Origin: Micromonospora antibiotica | Lineage (GTDB): Bacteria; Actinomycetota; Actinomycetes; Mycobacteriales; Micromonosporaceae | DNA: 64,000 nucleotides | NCBI RefSeq assembly: GCF_017599305.1 | Contig: NZ_JAGFWR010000005.1 | Location: 1 to 64,000 of the forward strand | Reading direction: 5' to 3' | Shown here: positions 33,208-43,541 of the stretch, piece by piece | How the letters are laid out: the number at the start of each line of letters is the position of its first letter | Numbering within the stretch: the stretch's first letter is position 1 | Made by a program: the position numbers and the translations under genes | Notes under the pieces: generated by a model | Told to the model about the DNA's origin: nothing | The model's input: only the letters and a program-made list of their open reading frames with translations | Database searches by the model: none

Positions 33208-34287
33208 TCAGCGGACCACCCGGCCGCGCAGGACGATCCGGCTGGGCGTCCGGACCACCCGCAGGTCACGGCGCGGATCCTCGGGGTAGACGACCAGATC
33301 CGCCAGGCCGCCCTCGACCAGGCCGGGGAAGCCGAGCCACTGCCGGGCCCGCCAGGAGGCGGCGGCGAGGACGTCCACGGCGGGCATGCCGGCCTGCTCG
33401 TGCAGCAGCAGCATCTCCTCGGCGGCCAGCCCGTGGTCGATGCCGCCGCCCGCGTCGGTGCCCACGTAGATCGGCACCCCGGCCTCGTGGGCGGCGCGCA
33501 CCACCTCGGGGAAACGGTCGCGCAGGGCGAGCATGTGGTCGGCGTAGCCGGGGAACTTGGGGCGGGCCGCGGCGGCGATGCCCCCGAAGGTCCGAATGTT
33601 GATCATCGTGGGGACCAGCGCGGTGCCCTGCCGGGCCATCAGGTCGATCAGGTCGAGGCTCAGCCCGGTACCGTGCTCCACCGAGTCCACCCCGGCGCGC
33701 ACCATGATCTCCACGGCCGACTCGCTGAACGTGTGCACCGCGGCGCGTACCCCGGCGGCGTGTGCGGCGGCCACGGCGGCGGCCATCGTGTCGGCGTCCC
33801 AGGCCGGGGCGAGGTCGCCGACGCCCCGGTCGATCCAGTCACCGACCAGCTTGACCCAGCCGTTGCCGGCGGCGGCCTGCGCGGTGACCGCCGCGGTCAC
33901 CTCCGCCGCGTCGACCTCCAGGCCGATGTCGCGCAGGTAGCGCTTCGGCGGGGCGACGTGCCGCCCGGCGCGGGCCAGTCGCGGCAGGTCCGGTTCGTCG
34001 TCGAGTTCGGGGTACGGGTACGGCGAGCCGGCGTCGCGCAGCGCGAGCACCCCGGCGTCCCGGTCGGTACGGGCCAACGTGCGGGCCTGGTCGAGTGAGG
34101 TGACCGGGGTGGCGCCCCGGGCGATGCCGAGGTGGCAGTGGGCGTCGACCAGTCCGGGCAGCACGAACCCGGAGTCGGCGACCGTCTCGGCGTCGGGCAC
34201 CGGGTCGAAGGTGACCCGGTCGCCGTCGAGCCAGACGTCCCGGACCTCGTCGTCGGGCAGGAGCACACCGCGCACATGCAGAGCCAT
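33208..34287 (-). CDS. Amidohydrolase family protein
   Basis: Encodes 359 residues from ATG 34287; GTG 34293 is two codons earlier. The metal-dependent hydrolase pattern is clear: GLVDAHCHLG (first His pair), KLVGDWIDRG (bridging Lys), AVHTFSESAVE (His), VEHGTGLSLD (His) and VGTDAGGGIDHG (Asp). The small beta-sandwich domain at both ends (VLLPDDEVRDVWLDGDRV, VVYPEDPRRDLRVVRTPSRI) is typical of imidazolonepropionase-like members. Substrate unknown. Confidence 0.88.
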   Translation of the reverse strand: MALHVRGVLLPDDEVRDVWLDGDRVTFDPVPDAETVADSGFVLPGLVDAHCHLGIARGATPVTSLDQARTLARTDRDAGVLALRDAGSPYPYPELDDEPDLPRLARAGRHVAPPKRYLRDIGLEVDAAEVTAAVTAQAAAGNGWVKLVGDWIDRGVGDLAPAWDADTMAAAVAAAHAAGVRAAVHTFSESAVEIMVRAGVDSVEHGTGLSLDLIDLMARQGTALVPTMINIRTFGGIAAAARPKFPGYADHMLALRDRFPEVVRAAHEAGVPIYVGTDAGGGIDHGLAAEEMLLLHEQAGMPAVDVLAAASWRARQWLGFPGLVEGGLADLVVYPEDPRRDLRVVRTPSRIVLRGRVVR

Positions 34288-34305
34288 GCGCACAGTCCTA
34301 CCCGA

Positions 34306-34884
34306 TCACTTCCGCGCCCGTTCGAGGACCTCCTGCCGACGCCGCGTCCACGCCGGGAGGTCGAGCGTCACCTTCCAGGGCCGGTCGATGGTGACCAGGC
34401 CGTCGGTCTCCACGCTGGGCTCGTAGCCGCCCTTGGGGCTCAACAGCAGTTCGGTGAAGGTGATCTTATCCCGCAGCGGATCGATGACCCAGTAGGCATC
34501 CACTCCGGCGTTGGCGTAGATGCGGACCTTCTCGTGCCGGTCGCGGATGGTCGATTCGGGGGAGATGACCTCGACGGCGAGCATGGCGTCCTGGACCGGC
34601 ACCGGCGAACGGTTCGCCTGCTCGACCCGGATGACCACCACGTCCGGTCGTGGTTCGTTGCGGCGGTCGATCGACAGGGACTGGTCCATGCTGACGAAGT
34701 AGTCGTCCGGGCAGTGGAGTTCGAGGGCGAACACCACCCGGGCACAGACGAACTGGTGTAGCGGCGTGGGGGACGGCACGATCAACCTTCCGTTGATCAG
34801 TTCGTACGGAAGGTCCTTCGGCAGGTCGCCGAGGTCGTCGACCGTCCACTCGTGCCGTTCGGGCAGGCTGGGCGCTGCGGTCAT
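34306..34884 (-). CDS. Uma2 family (DUF820) endonuclease-fold protein
   Basis: Encodes 192 residues. The PD-(D/E)XK-like Uma2 signatures are YELINGRLIVPSPTPLHQ, EPRPDVVVIR, AVEVISPESTIRDRHEKV and YANAGVDAYWVIDP. Members are very common in cyanobacteria and actinomycetes, often near mobile DNA; activity is not established for most. It lies 18 bases upstream of the amidohydrolase and 68 bases after ffh. Confidence 0.88.
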   Translation of the reverse strand: MTAAPSLPERHEWTVDDLGDLPKDLPYELINGRLIVPSPTPLHQFVCARVVFALELHCPDDYFVSMDQSLSIDRRNEPRPDVVVIRVEQANRSPVPVQDAMLAVEVISPESTIRDRHEKVRIYANAGVDAYWVIDPLRDKITFTELLLSPKGGYEPSVETDGLVTIDRPWKVTLDLPAWTRRRQEVLERARK

Positions 34885-34952
34885 GACATCTCCTCCCAGG
34901 GGCGACGACCACCCTAGGTGCCCGGATCGTCGCCCTCCGCCACCGACACGCG

Positions 34953-36509
34953 TCAGCGGGGCCGGTTGTCGCCCCTGCCGAGCTTGTTAAAGTCGATCTT
35001 CGGAAGCTTGAAGCCCGGCGGCAGCCCCTGGCCGCCCGCCAGGTCGTTCGGGTCCATCCCCGGCGGGAGCTGCGGCATGCCACCCGGGAAGCCGCCCGGC
35101 AGCCCGGCGCCCGCGCCGCTGCGCGGCCGGTTGCCGCCCTTGGTGCCCTTGCGCTTGTTCTTCGGCGACTTGGTGGCCTTGCGCCGGCCCCCGCCGGGCA
35201 GACCCATCATGCCGCCCATCTGCTTCATCATCTTCTGCGCGTCGGCGAAGCGGTTGAGCAGCTGGTTGACGTCCATGACGGTCACCCCGGAACCACCGGC
35301 GATACGGGCCCGCCGGGACCCGTTGATGATCTTCGGGTTGGTCCGCTCGGCCGGGGTCATCGACCGGATGATCGCGGTGACCCGGTCGAAGTGCTTGTCG
35401 TCCAGCTCGGCGAGCTGGTCCTTCATCTGCCCCATGCCGGGCATCATGGCCAGCACGTTGGCGATCGGGCCCATCCGCCGCACCGCGATGAGCTGGTCGA
35501 GGAAGTCCTCCAGGGTGAACTGCTCACCGCCCATCAGCTTGGCGGTCATCTTCTCCTTCTGATCGGTGTCGAAGGCCTGTTCGGCCTGCTCGATCAGAGT
35601 GAGGACGTCGCCCATGCCGAGGATCCGGCTGGCCATCCGGTCGGGGTGGAAGACGTCGAAGTCCTCCAACTTTTCACCGGTGGAGGCGAACAGGATCGGC
35701 TGGCCGGTGACCTCGCGTACCGACAGTGCGGCGCCACCCCGGGCGTCGCCGTCGAGCTTGGACAGGACCACACCGGTGATGCCGACGCCGTCGCGGAACG
35801 CCTCGGCGGTGCGGACCGCGTCCTGACCGACCATCGCGTCGATGACGAAGATGACCTCGTCGGGGTCGACCGCGTCACGGATATCGGCGGCCTGCTGCAT
35901 CATCTCGGCGTCGATGCCGAGCCGGCCGGCGGTGTCGACGATGACGATGTCCCGGGCGGCCCGCTTCGCGTGCTCGATCGAGGCGCGGGCGACCTGCACC
36001 GGGTCACCGGTGCCGTTGCCGGGCTCCGGGGCGTACACCTCGACGCCGGCACGGCCACCGAGCACCTGGAGCTGCCCGACGGCGTTGGGACGCTGGAGGT
36101 CCGCGGCGACCAGCAGCGGCTGGTGCCCCTGCGCCTTGAGCCAGCGGGCCAGCTTGCCGGCGAGGGTGGTCTTACCGGAACCCTGGAGGCCGGCCAGCAT
36201 GATCACGGTCGGCGGCTGCTTGGCGAACTGGAGCCGGCGGCCCTCGCCGCCGAGCACGTTGATCAGCTCTTCGTTGACGATCTTGACGATCTGCTGGGCC
36301 GGGTTGAGCGCCTGGGAGACCTCCGCGCTGCGGGCCCGCTCCTTGACGTTGGTGATGAAGCCCTTGACCACCGGCAGCGCGACGTCCGCCTCCAGCAGCG
36401 CCAGCCGGATCTCACGGGCGGTGGCGTCGATGTCGGCATCGGTGAGCCGGCCCTTGCCCCGGAGCTTGGTGAAGATTCCGGACAGGCGGTCACTCAAGGT
36501 GTCAAACAC
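34953..36509 (-). CDS. ffh: Signal recognition particle protein Ffh
   Basis: Encodes 518 residues from GTG 36509 (MFDTLSDRLSGIFTKLRGKG). It binds signal peptides and SRP RNA and docks with FtsY. The NG domain has LAGLQGSGKTTLAGKLARWL, DLQRPNAVGQL, VDTAGRLGID and SKLDGDARGGAAL. The M domain has FADAQKMMKQMGGMMGLPGG and SRRARIAGGSG (RNA binding). A basic Lys/Arg stretch and a Gly/Pro/Met tail finish the protein. The 5' flank holds the twin 60-bp repeats. Confidence 0.97.
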   Translation of the reverse strand: MFDTLSDRLSGIFTKLRGKGRLTDADIDATAREIRLALLEADVALPVVKGFITNVKERARSAEVSQALNPAQQIVKIVNEELINVLGGEGRRLQFAKQPPTVIMLAGLQGSGKTTLAGKLARWLKAQGHQPLLVAADLQRPNAVGQLQVLGGRAGVEVYAPEPGNGTGDPVQVARASIEHAKRAARDIVIVDTAGRLGIDAEMMQQAADIRDAVDPDEVIFVIDAMVGQDAVRTAEAFRDGVGITGVVLSKLDGDARGGAALSVREVTGQPILFASTGEKLEDFDVFHPDRMASRILGMGDVLTLIEQAEQAFDTDQKEKMTAKLMGGEQFTLEDFLDQLIAVRRMGPIANVLAMMPGMGQMKDQLAELDDKHFDRVTAIIRSMTPAERTNPKIINGSRRARIAGGSGVTVMDVNQLLNRFADAQKMMKQMGGMMGLPGGGRRKATKSPKNKRKGTKGGNRPRSGAGAGLPGGFPGGMPQLPPGMDPNDLAGGQGLPPGFKLPKIDFNKLGRGDNRPR

Positions 36510-36714
36510 GCGAACATCCCGTTTGTCGTCAGCGGCGGGCACAGGTGCGGCCGGGCCGGCTGTCCAGCCCACCGTTAGGGTAGCCCGCCGGCCGCACGCC
36601 CGCTCCGGCCCCGCGCGCCGCGCCCCACGCCACGCCGAAGGCGACGGACGCGCGCCGGTCACCCCACCGGCACCACCCGGCTCACCCGCCACCCCACCCA
36701 GCGAACCGGGGGTC

Positions 36715-36774
36715 GGTGATCAAGAGGTTCAGGTCATCAACCGGCGCGAGACTGACGCAAACCTCTTGATCACC
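36715..36774. repeat. 60-bp inverted-repeat element, copy A
   Basis: Arms GGTGATCAAGAGGTT (36715-36729) and AACCTCTTGATCACC (36760-36774) are perfect complements. The 30-bp centre (CAGGTCATCAACCGGCGCGA plus GACTGACGCA) is shared with copy B. It lies about 225 bases beyond the glnD stop. Confidence 0.92.
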
Positions 36775-36817
36775 AGCGTCCGACACACCACCTCGCCCCA
36801 CCCCGGCAAGGTGGGTC

Positions 36818-36877
36818 GGTGATCAAGAGGTTCAGGTCACCAACCGGCGCGAGACTGACGCAAACCTCTTGATCACC
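36818..36877. repeat. 60-bp inverted-repeat element, copy B
   Basis: Identical to copy A except for one base (T to C at the eighth centre position); start offset 103 bp. It has the same 15-bp perfect arms. Flanking bases GGTC before both copies also match. It is about 120 bases beyond the glnD stop. Confidence 0.92.
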
Positions 36878-36997
36878 GGGGGACGTGGCGGGTCTCGGCC
36901 CGGCGGCGGGTGCCCCGGCGTACGTCGACGGGTGTAGCCCGTGACCCGGAGGCCGGCCGGGACGTGTCGGTGCGGTTGGAGAGACGGCTGCGCGGCC

Positions 36998-39322
36998 CTA
37001 CACGGCGGCGAGGACGGCGGCCTCGATGTGGGCCCGCTGCTCGTCCGACGGCCAACCACCGACCAGGTAGAACGCGTCGACCACGTCACCGCCGAGGGTG
37101 GAGATCCGGGCGGCGCGCACCTGCGCCCCGGCCTCGTCCAACGCGCAGGTGACCCGGTAGAGCAGGCCCGCCGCGTCGGCGGCGCGCAGCTCCAGCAGGA
37201 CCGCGTCGGTGGCCGCCTCCCGGTGCCAGACCACCCTCGGCGCGGCACCCTGGCTGCGCGCGGCGAGCGCCCGGCCCCGCAGCCGCTGGGTGACCGAGAC
37301 GTCGCCGGTGACCGCGCGGCGCAGGTCGGCACTGAGCGCGATCGGGTCCGGGGCCATCCCGTAGCGCGGCTGCACCAGGCACTCGACCAGGGCCCGGTCG
37401 TCGACCGTGGCGGCGTCCGCCGAGATCACGTCCAGCCGGTGCAGGGCCAGGCAGCCGGCCACCGTGGCGAGCAGTCCCCGCCGGTCGGCTGCGGCCACCG
37501 CCACCCGGTCGTCGGTCAGGTGCACCACCGGCAGCGGCCCGGCGACCAGCGCCGGGTCGGGGTCCGGCGGGGCGGGCACCACGCCGGTGTCCAGGGTGGT
37601 CCGTACCCGGGCGACCAGCTCGGCGATCAGCCGCCCCTTCCAGCCGGACCAGGCGGCCGGGCCGGTGGCGGCGGCGTCGGCCAGCACCAGGGCGTGCAGC
37701 AGCTCCAGGGTGGTGGTGTCACCGACCCGCTCGGCCACCCCGGCGATCGTCTTCGGGTCGGACAGGTCGCGGCGGGTGGCCACGTCGGGCAGGAGCAGGT
37801 GCAGCCGGACCAGGGTGCCGATCAACGCCGCCTCCCCGGCGGGCAGGCCGATCCGGGTGGCCACCGCCTGGGCGAGCGGGGCTCCGACAGTCGAGTGGTC
37901 GCCGTCCAGCCCTTTGCCGATGTCGTGCAGGAACGCGCCGATCAGCAGCAGGTCGGGGCGCTCGACGTCACGGGTGTGCCGGCTCGCCTCGTACGCGGCC
38001 TGCACCAGGTGCCGGTCGAGGGTGAACCGGTGCACCGGGTTGTGCTGGGGCAGGCTGCGCAGCCGGGTCCACTCGGGCAGCCAGCCGTCGATCAGGCCGT
38101 ACCGGTCGCAGGTCTCCCAGGCGGGCACCAGGCCGGGGCCGGCACCGAGCAGGGTGACGAACGCGGACCGGGCGGCCGGCGGCCAGGGCGCGGGCAGCGG
38201 CGGGCAGTACGCGGCCAGCCACTCGCAGGTGGCCCGGGCGATCGGCAGCCGGGTGGTGGCCGCGGCGGCGGCGATCCGCAGCGACAGGCTCGGGTCGGGG
38301 CGGGCCCCGATGGCGGTCCGGGCGAGCACCAGCTCCCCGTCGTGCTCGACGACGTCCCGGGCCACCGGGCGGCGCAGCGGCCGGCCGTCGGCACCCCGGC
38401 GGCGGCCGGAGCGGAGCCGGTCGGCGGCCCGCCAGGCGTCGTCGAGGGCGTGGCTGACGGTGCGGGCGTCACCGGCGACCCGGCGCAGCAGGGCGTCGCC
38501 GTCGCCGGTCTCCGCCCGCGTCCCGGCGTCGGTGGCCTCCGGGGTCGGCTGGCGCAGGCCGAGCAGCGCGGCCACCCCGGCGCGTTCCTGGGCGACCAGC
38601 CGGTCGACCCGGCGGCCCACCTGCCGGTGCAGGGCGTCGCGGGTGTCCAGCAGCCGCAGGTGGGCGGCGCGGACGGCGGGACGCAGCGCGTCGGTGATCC
38701 CGGCGGTGGCGATGGCCCGCAGGATGCCCACGTCGCGCAGCCCGCCGGCGGCCTCCTTCAGGTCACCTTCGAGCAGGAAAGCCAGTTCACCGTGGGTACG
38801 CCAGCGCACCTCGGTGATCTCCCGCAGGGCGGGCAGCTGGCGGACGGCGGTCCGCCGCCAGTGGTCGGTGGCGGTGCGGGTGAGGGTGTCGGCCAGCGCC
38901 GGGTCACCGGCGACGAAGCGGGCGTCGAGCAGGGCCAGGGCGACCTTGACGTCGTCCTGGGCCACCGACAGCGCCTCGGCGAGGGTACGCACCGAGTGGT
39001 CGAGCCGGACCCCGGCGTCCCAGATCGGGTACCACAGCGAGGCGGCCAGCTCGTCCACCCCGGCCACCCCGGCGTGCAGCAGCACGAGGTCGAGGTCGCC
39101 GTACGGGGCGCACTGTCGACGGCCGAGGCCACCGACGGCGATCAGCGCGATGCCCTCCCGCTTCGGCAGCAGCCCGCGCAGCCAGGTGTCGAAGGCCTCC
39201 GCCCGGCCCGCCCGGGCCGGTTCCCCGATCCCCGCCGGGACCCCGACGACCCCGTCGATCAAGAGGTTCCCGTCTCCGTTTCCGGTGTCATCCGACGTGT
39301 TCCTCTTGATCGACGGGGTCAT
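36998..39322 (-). CDS. glnD: Bifunctional PII-modifying enzyme GlnD
   Basis: Encodes 774 residues from ATG 39322, with AGGAGG well placed. It modifies and demodifies PII in response to glutamine; in actinobacteria the homologue adenylylates rather than uridylylates. The nucleotidyltransferase motif is VGGLGRRQCAPYGDLDLVLL (about residues 62-81). The HD site is LIGAFLHDIGKGLDGDHSTV. Two ACT domains follow, starting at VAVAAADRRGLLATVAG and VLLELRAADAAGLLYRVTCA. Codons 2-25 (TPSIKRNTSDD... NLLIDGV) lie within a perfect 19-bp inverted repeat, so the extreme N-terminus is probably repeat-derived. It is last in amtB-glnB-glnD, 13 bases after glnB. Confidence 0.95.
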   Translation of the reverse strand: MTPSIKRNTSDDTGNGDGNLLIDGVVGVPAGIGEPARAGRAEAFDTWLRGLLPKREGIALIAVGGLGRRQCAPYGDLDLVLLHAGVAGVDELAASLWYPIWDAGVRLDHSVRTLAEALSVAQDDVKVALALLDARFVAGDPALADTLTRTATDHWRRTAVRQLPALREITEVRWRTHGELAFLLEGDLKEAAGGLRDVGILRAIATAGITDALRPAVRAAHLRLLDTRDALHRQVGRRVDRLVAQERAGVAALLGLRQPTPEATDAGTRAETGDGDALLRRVAGDARTVSHALDDAWRAADRLRSGRRRGADGRPLRRPVARDVVEHDGELVLARTAIGARPDPSLSLRIAAAAATTRLPIARATCEWLAAYCPPLPAPWPPAARSAFVTLLGAGPGLVPAWETCDRYGLIDGWLPEWTRLRSLPQHNPVHRFTLDRHLVQAAYEASRHTRDVERPDLLLIGAFLHDIGKGLDGDHSTVGAPLAQAVATRIGLPAGEAALIGTLVRLHLLLPDVATRRDLSDPKTIAGVAERVGDTTTLELLHALVLADAAATGPAAWSGWKGRLIAELVARVRTTLDTGVVPAPPDPDPALVAGPLPVVHLTDDRVAVAAADRRGLLATVAGCLALHRLDVISADAATVDDRALVECLVQPRYGMAPDPIALSADLRRAVTGDVSVTQRLRGRALAARSQGAAPRVVWHREAATDAVLLELRAADAAGLLYRVTCALDEAGAQVRAARISTLGGDVVDAFYLVGGWPSDEQRAHIEAAVLAAV
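39248..39320 (-). repeat. 19-bp inverted repeat at the glnD start
   Basis: Arms GACCCCGTCGATCAAGAGG (39248-39266) and CCTCTTGATCGACGGGGTC (39302-39320) are exact complements. The third base of the glnD ATG is the first base of the stem. The inner ten bases GATCAAGAGG are shared with copies A and B near 36.8 kb. As RNA it would form a stable hairpin just after the ribosome site. Confidence 0.93.
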
Positions 39323-39335
39323 CTGGGGGGTCCTC

Positions 39336-41112
<1,777 letters not shown>

Positions 41113-41224
41113 GCTGGCCTCCTAAAGGTGAAGTTCCCTCCTTCGCGGCTTCCGGGGCAGCGTCGCCCGTACGCCGGTTGGGCGGAAGCTTGGTCGGCCG
41201 CTGTTTCCGGACCGACACCCCTCG

Positions 41225-41250
41225 ATTTCCGACACGTGACGGGTTGTTTC
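41225..41250 (-). promoter_or_regulatory. Candidate GlnR binding site upstream of amtB
   Basis: On the minus strand the region reads GAAAC-5nt-GTCAC-6nt-GAAAT (41250 to 41225). The GTCAC-6nt-GAAAT half matches the actinomycete GlnR pattern GTnAC-n6-GnAAC at all but the final position. It is 113 to 138 bases upstream of the amtB start. GlnR control of amtB-glnK-glnD is established in Streptomyces; here it is inferred. Confidence 0.5.
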
Positions 41251-41288
41251 CGGCGTGTGAAGAACCTCGATCATGAAATTCGGGAAAC

Positions 41289-41327
41289 GAAAGAGTGGCC
41301 GTTCCGGCAACGAACAGCCACTCTTTC
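41289..41327 (-). terminator. Terminator after the APH-like gene
   Basis: GAAAGAGTGGC (41289-41299) pairs perfectly with GCCACTCTTTC (41317-41327); the loop has a further GTTC/GAAC stem. It starts 14 bases after the stop at 41341 and separates this transcript from the amtB promoter. Confidence 0.78.
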
Positions 41328-41340
41328 CCCGATGCGGTCG

Positions 41341-42204
41341 TCAGCGGAGGGCGTGCTCCAGGGCGTGCCGTTCGTAGTCGAGCAGGCGCAGGTCGCGCAT
41401 CGGGCGACGAAGGTGACCCTTGTGCACGATCCGGACGAACGCCGGCTCCCCCGCCGCGGCCATCCGCCGGATGCCCTCCACGTGGTCGACGATCCGCTTA
41501 CGGATGGTCCGGATCAGCCGGTGCCGGTCCCGGGGGATCAGCCCGTACGCGTCGGCGAACAACCGCAGCCGGCGGGGCCGGTCCGGGTGCTTCCAGCCGA
41601 GCGTGATCGAGTCCCGGTCGGCGAAGATCGGCACCCAGGTCCACGCCGCGTACGCCACGTCGTAGATCCGGGCCCCGGGCGAGGCGAGGTCGAAGTCGAT
41701 CAGGCCGAGGGTGCCGTCGGGCCGCCAGATCACGTTGTGCGGGGCGGCGTCGTGGTGGCAGATCACCTCGGTGTCCGGTGGCGGCGGCCCGAACGAGCGC
41801 CAGACCGCGCCCGGCGGCGGGGCGAAACCGTACTGGGCGTCGTGGAACATCCGCAGCATGGTCGCCACCGTCACCAGCGCCTCGTCGGTGACCCAGTGCG
41901 GGGCCAGCGGGTACTCCCCGCACTCCCCTTCGAGGTAGGACAGCACCTCCCGGTTGCGCTCGTCCATCCCCAGCGCCCGCGGAGCGCCGGTGAACCCGAC
42001 GTACTCCAGGTGGCGCAGGAGGGCGTGCACCGAGGGCGTCCACGGGCCGGCGTTGCGCCGGACGGTGTCGCCGACCCGGACGACGGTGCTCACGTTCCCG
42101 CCGTGCAGCGGGATCTCCTGCGAGGTCACGTACGGTCTCCCCAGGCCCGGCGCCGCATGGCGGGGGTCACGCCACCCGGCGTACGCGCAATCGTCGTTGC
42201 TCAC
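41341..42204 (-). CDS. Aminoglycoside-phosphotransferase-fold kinase
   Basis: Encodes 287 residues. The kinase catalytic loop is EVICHHDAAPHNVIW and the metal-binding segment is LGLIDFDLASPGARIYDVAY, the two key APH-family motifs. The N-lobe is short (VSTVVRVGDTVRRNAGPW). Such enzymes phosphorylate small molecules; the family also includes choline and homoserine kinases, so antibiotic resistance should not be assumed. It starts seven bases after ftsY and is probably cotranscribed with it. Confidence 0.85.
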   Translation of the reverse strand: MSNDDCAYAGWRDPRHAAPGLGRPYVTSQEIPLHGGNVSTVVRVGDTVRRNAGPWTPSVHALLRHLEYVGFTGAPRALGMDERNREVLSYLEGECGEYPLAPHWVTDEALVTVATMLRMFHDAQYGFAPPPGAVWRSFGPPPPDTEVICHHDAAPHNVIWRPDGTLGLIDFDLASPGARIYDVAYAAWTWVPIFADRDSITLGWKHPDRPRRLRLFADAYGLIPRDRHRLIRTIRKRIVDHVEGIRRMAAAGEPAFVRIVHKGHLRRPMRDLRLLDYERHALEHALR

Positions 42205-42211
42205 CGCGAGG

Positions 42212-43393
42212 TTACGCGTCCCGGGCGAGCGGCTCGGTGCCGAGCAGCGCGTCGACGAACTGCGCCGGGTCGAACGGGGCCAGATCGTCCGCGCCCTCGC
42301 CGAGACCGACCAGCTTGACCGGGATGCCGAGCTTGCGCTGGACGGCGATCACGATGCCACCCTTGGCCGTCCCGTCGAGCTTGGTCAGCACCACGCCCGT
42401 CACGTTCACCACCTCGGTGAAGACCCGGGCCTGTTCCAGCCCGTTCTGCCCGGTGGTGGCGTCCAGGATCAGCAGCGTCTCGTCGATCGGGCCGTGCTTC
42501 TCCACCACCCGCTTGACCTTGCCCAGCTCGTCCATCAGGCCGATCTTGTTCTGCAACCGGCCGGCGGTGTCGATGAGCACGGTGTCGGTGCCGGCGTCGA
42601 TGCCCCGGCGGACCGCGTCGAAGGCCACGCTGGCCGGGTCGGCGCCCTCGGCGCCCCGGACCGTCTCGGCGCCCACCCGGCCGCCCCAGGTCTCCAGCTG
42701 GTCGGCGGCGGCGGCCCGGAAGGTGTCGGCCGCGCCGAGGGTGACCGAGCGGCCGTCGGCGACCAGCACCCGGGCGATCTTGCCGCAGGTGGTGGTCTTG
42801 CCGGCGCCGTTGACCCCGACCACCAGCAGCACCGCCGGCACGCCGTCGCGGCCGGTGGTGCGCAACGAGCGGTCCAGTCCCGGGTCGAGGGCGGTGACCA
42901 GCTCGGTGGCGAGCAGGTCCCGCAGCTCACCGGCGGAGCGGGTGCCGAGCACCCGGGTCCGCTCGCGGAGCCGGTCGACGATGTCCCGGGTGGCGTCGAT
43001 GCCGACGTCGGCGGTGATCAGGCTGTCCTCGATCTCCTCCCAGGCGTCCTCGTCGAGGTGGTCGCGGGCGAGCAGGCCGAGCAGGCCCTTGCCGAAGGCG
43101 TTCTGCGAGCGGGCCAGCCGCGACCGCAGCCGGACCAGCCGGCCCGCGGTCGGCTCGGGGACCTCCAGCGGTGGGGCCGTGACCACCGGCGGCTCGACCA
43201 GGACACCGGTGGACAGGTCGGACTCCGCCGCCTCGACGGGTGGCCCGGCGAGGTCCTCCTCGGCCCGGGTGTCGACCTCGGTCTGCGGCAGCGGGGGTGC
43301 GGCACGCCGACGCAGCCGGGGCACGACCAGGCCGAGGCCGCCGAGGATCAGCACGCCGAGCAGGGCCAGTGCGACGAGGAGGTAGTCCGTCAT
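42212..43393 (-). CDS. ftsY: Signal recognition particle receptor FtsY
   Basis: Encodes 393 residues from ATG 43393. A true N-terminal membrane segment (YLLVALALLGVLILGGLGLV) is present, as in actinobacterial FtsY, followed by an acidic linker. The NG domain has VVGVNGAGKTTTCGKIARVL, DTFRAAAADQLETW, LIDTAGRLQNKIGLMDEL, LTKLDGTAKGGIVIAV and GLGEGADDLAPFDPAQFVDA. It receives Ffh-ribosome complexes at the membrane. Confidence 0.96.
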   Translation of the reverse strand: MTDYLLVALALLGVLILGGLGLVVPRLRRRAAPPLPQTEVDTRAEEDLAGPPVEAAESDLSTGVLVEPPVVTAPPLEVPEPTAGRLVRLRSRLARSQNAFGKGLLGLLARDHLDEDAWEEIEDSLITADVGIDATRDIVDRLRERTRVLGTRSAGELRDLLATELVTALDPGLDRSLRTTGRDGVPAVLLVVGVNGAGKTTTCGKIARVLVADGRSVTLGAADTFRAAAADQLETWGGRVGAETVRGAEGADPASVAFDAVRRGIDAGTDTVLIDTAGRLQNKIGLMDELGKVKRVVEKHGPIDETLLILDATTGQNGLEQARVFTEVVNVTGVVLTKLDGTAKGGIVIAVQRKLGIPVKLVGLGEGADDLAPFDPAQFVDALLGTEPLARDA

Positions 43394-43541
43394 GCCGAAA
43401 TCCTGTCAGATGCCGGCGACGACGTCCCACTCACCGCCTCCGGAGCTGAGCGAGCTGCGGGTACGCTCGCCGCTGCCGGGGGTGACCCACCCACCCACGG
43501 GGTAGAAAAGATGAATCGTCCTCTCCTCGGAGGTGCCACCC

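Larger units (their letters stand above)
36510..36997. other. Intergenic region between glnD and ffh
   Basis: These 488 bases contain no gene. The main content is two 60-bp inverted-repeat elements (36715-36774 and 36818-36877). The remainder is GC-rich unstructured sequence, with the ffh promoter presumably within the 200 bases before 36509; no clear -10 was found. Confidence 0.75.

Noticed and set aside
41341..42204. Calling the APH-fold kinase an aminoglycoside resistance gene
   Set aside because: The fold is shared by many small-molecule kinases; context is ftsY, with no resistance or antibiotic genes.
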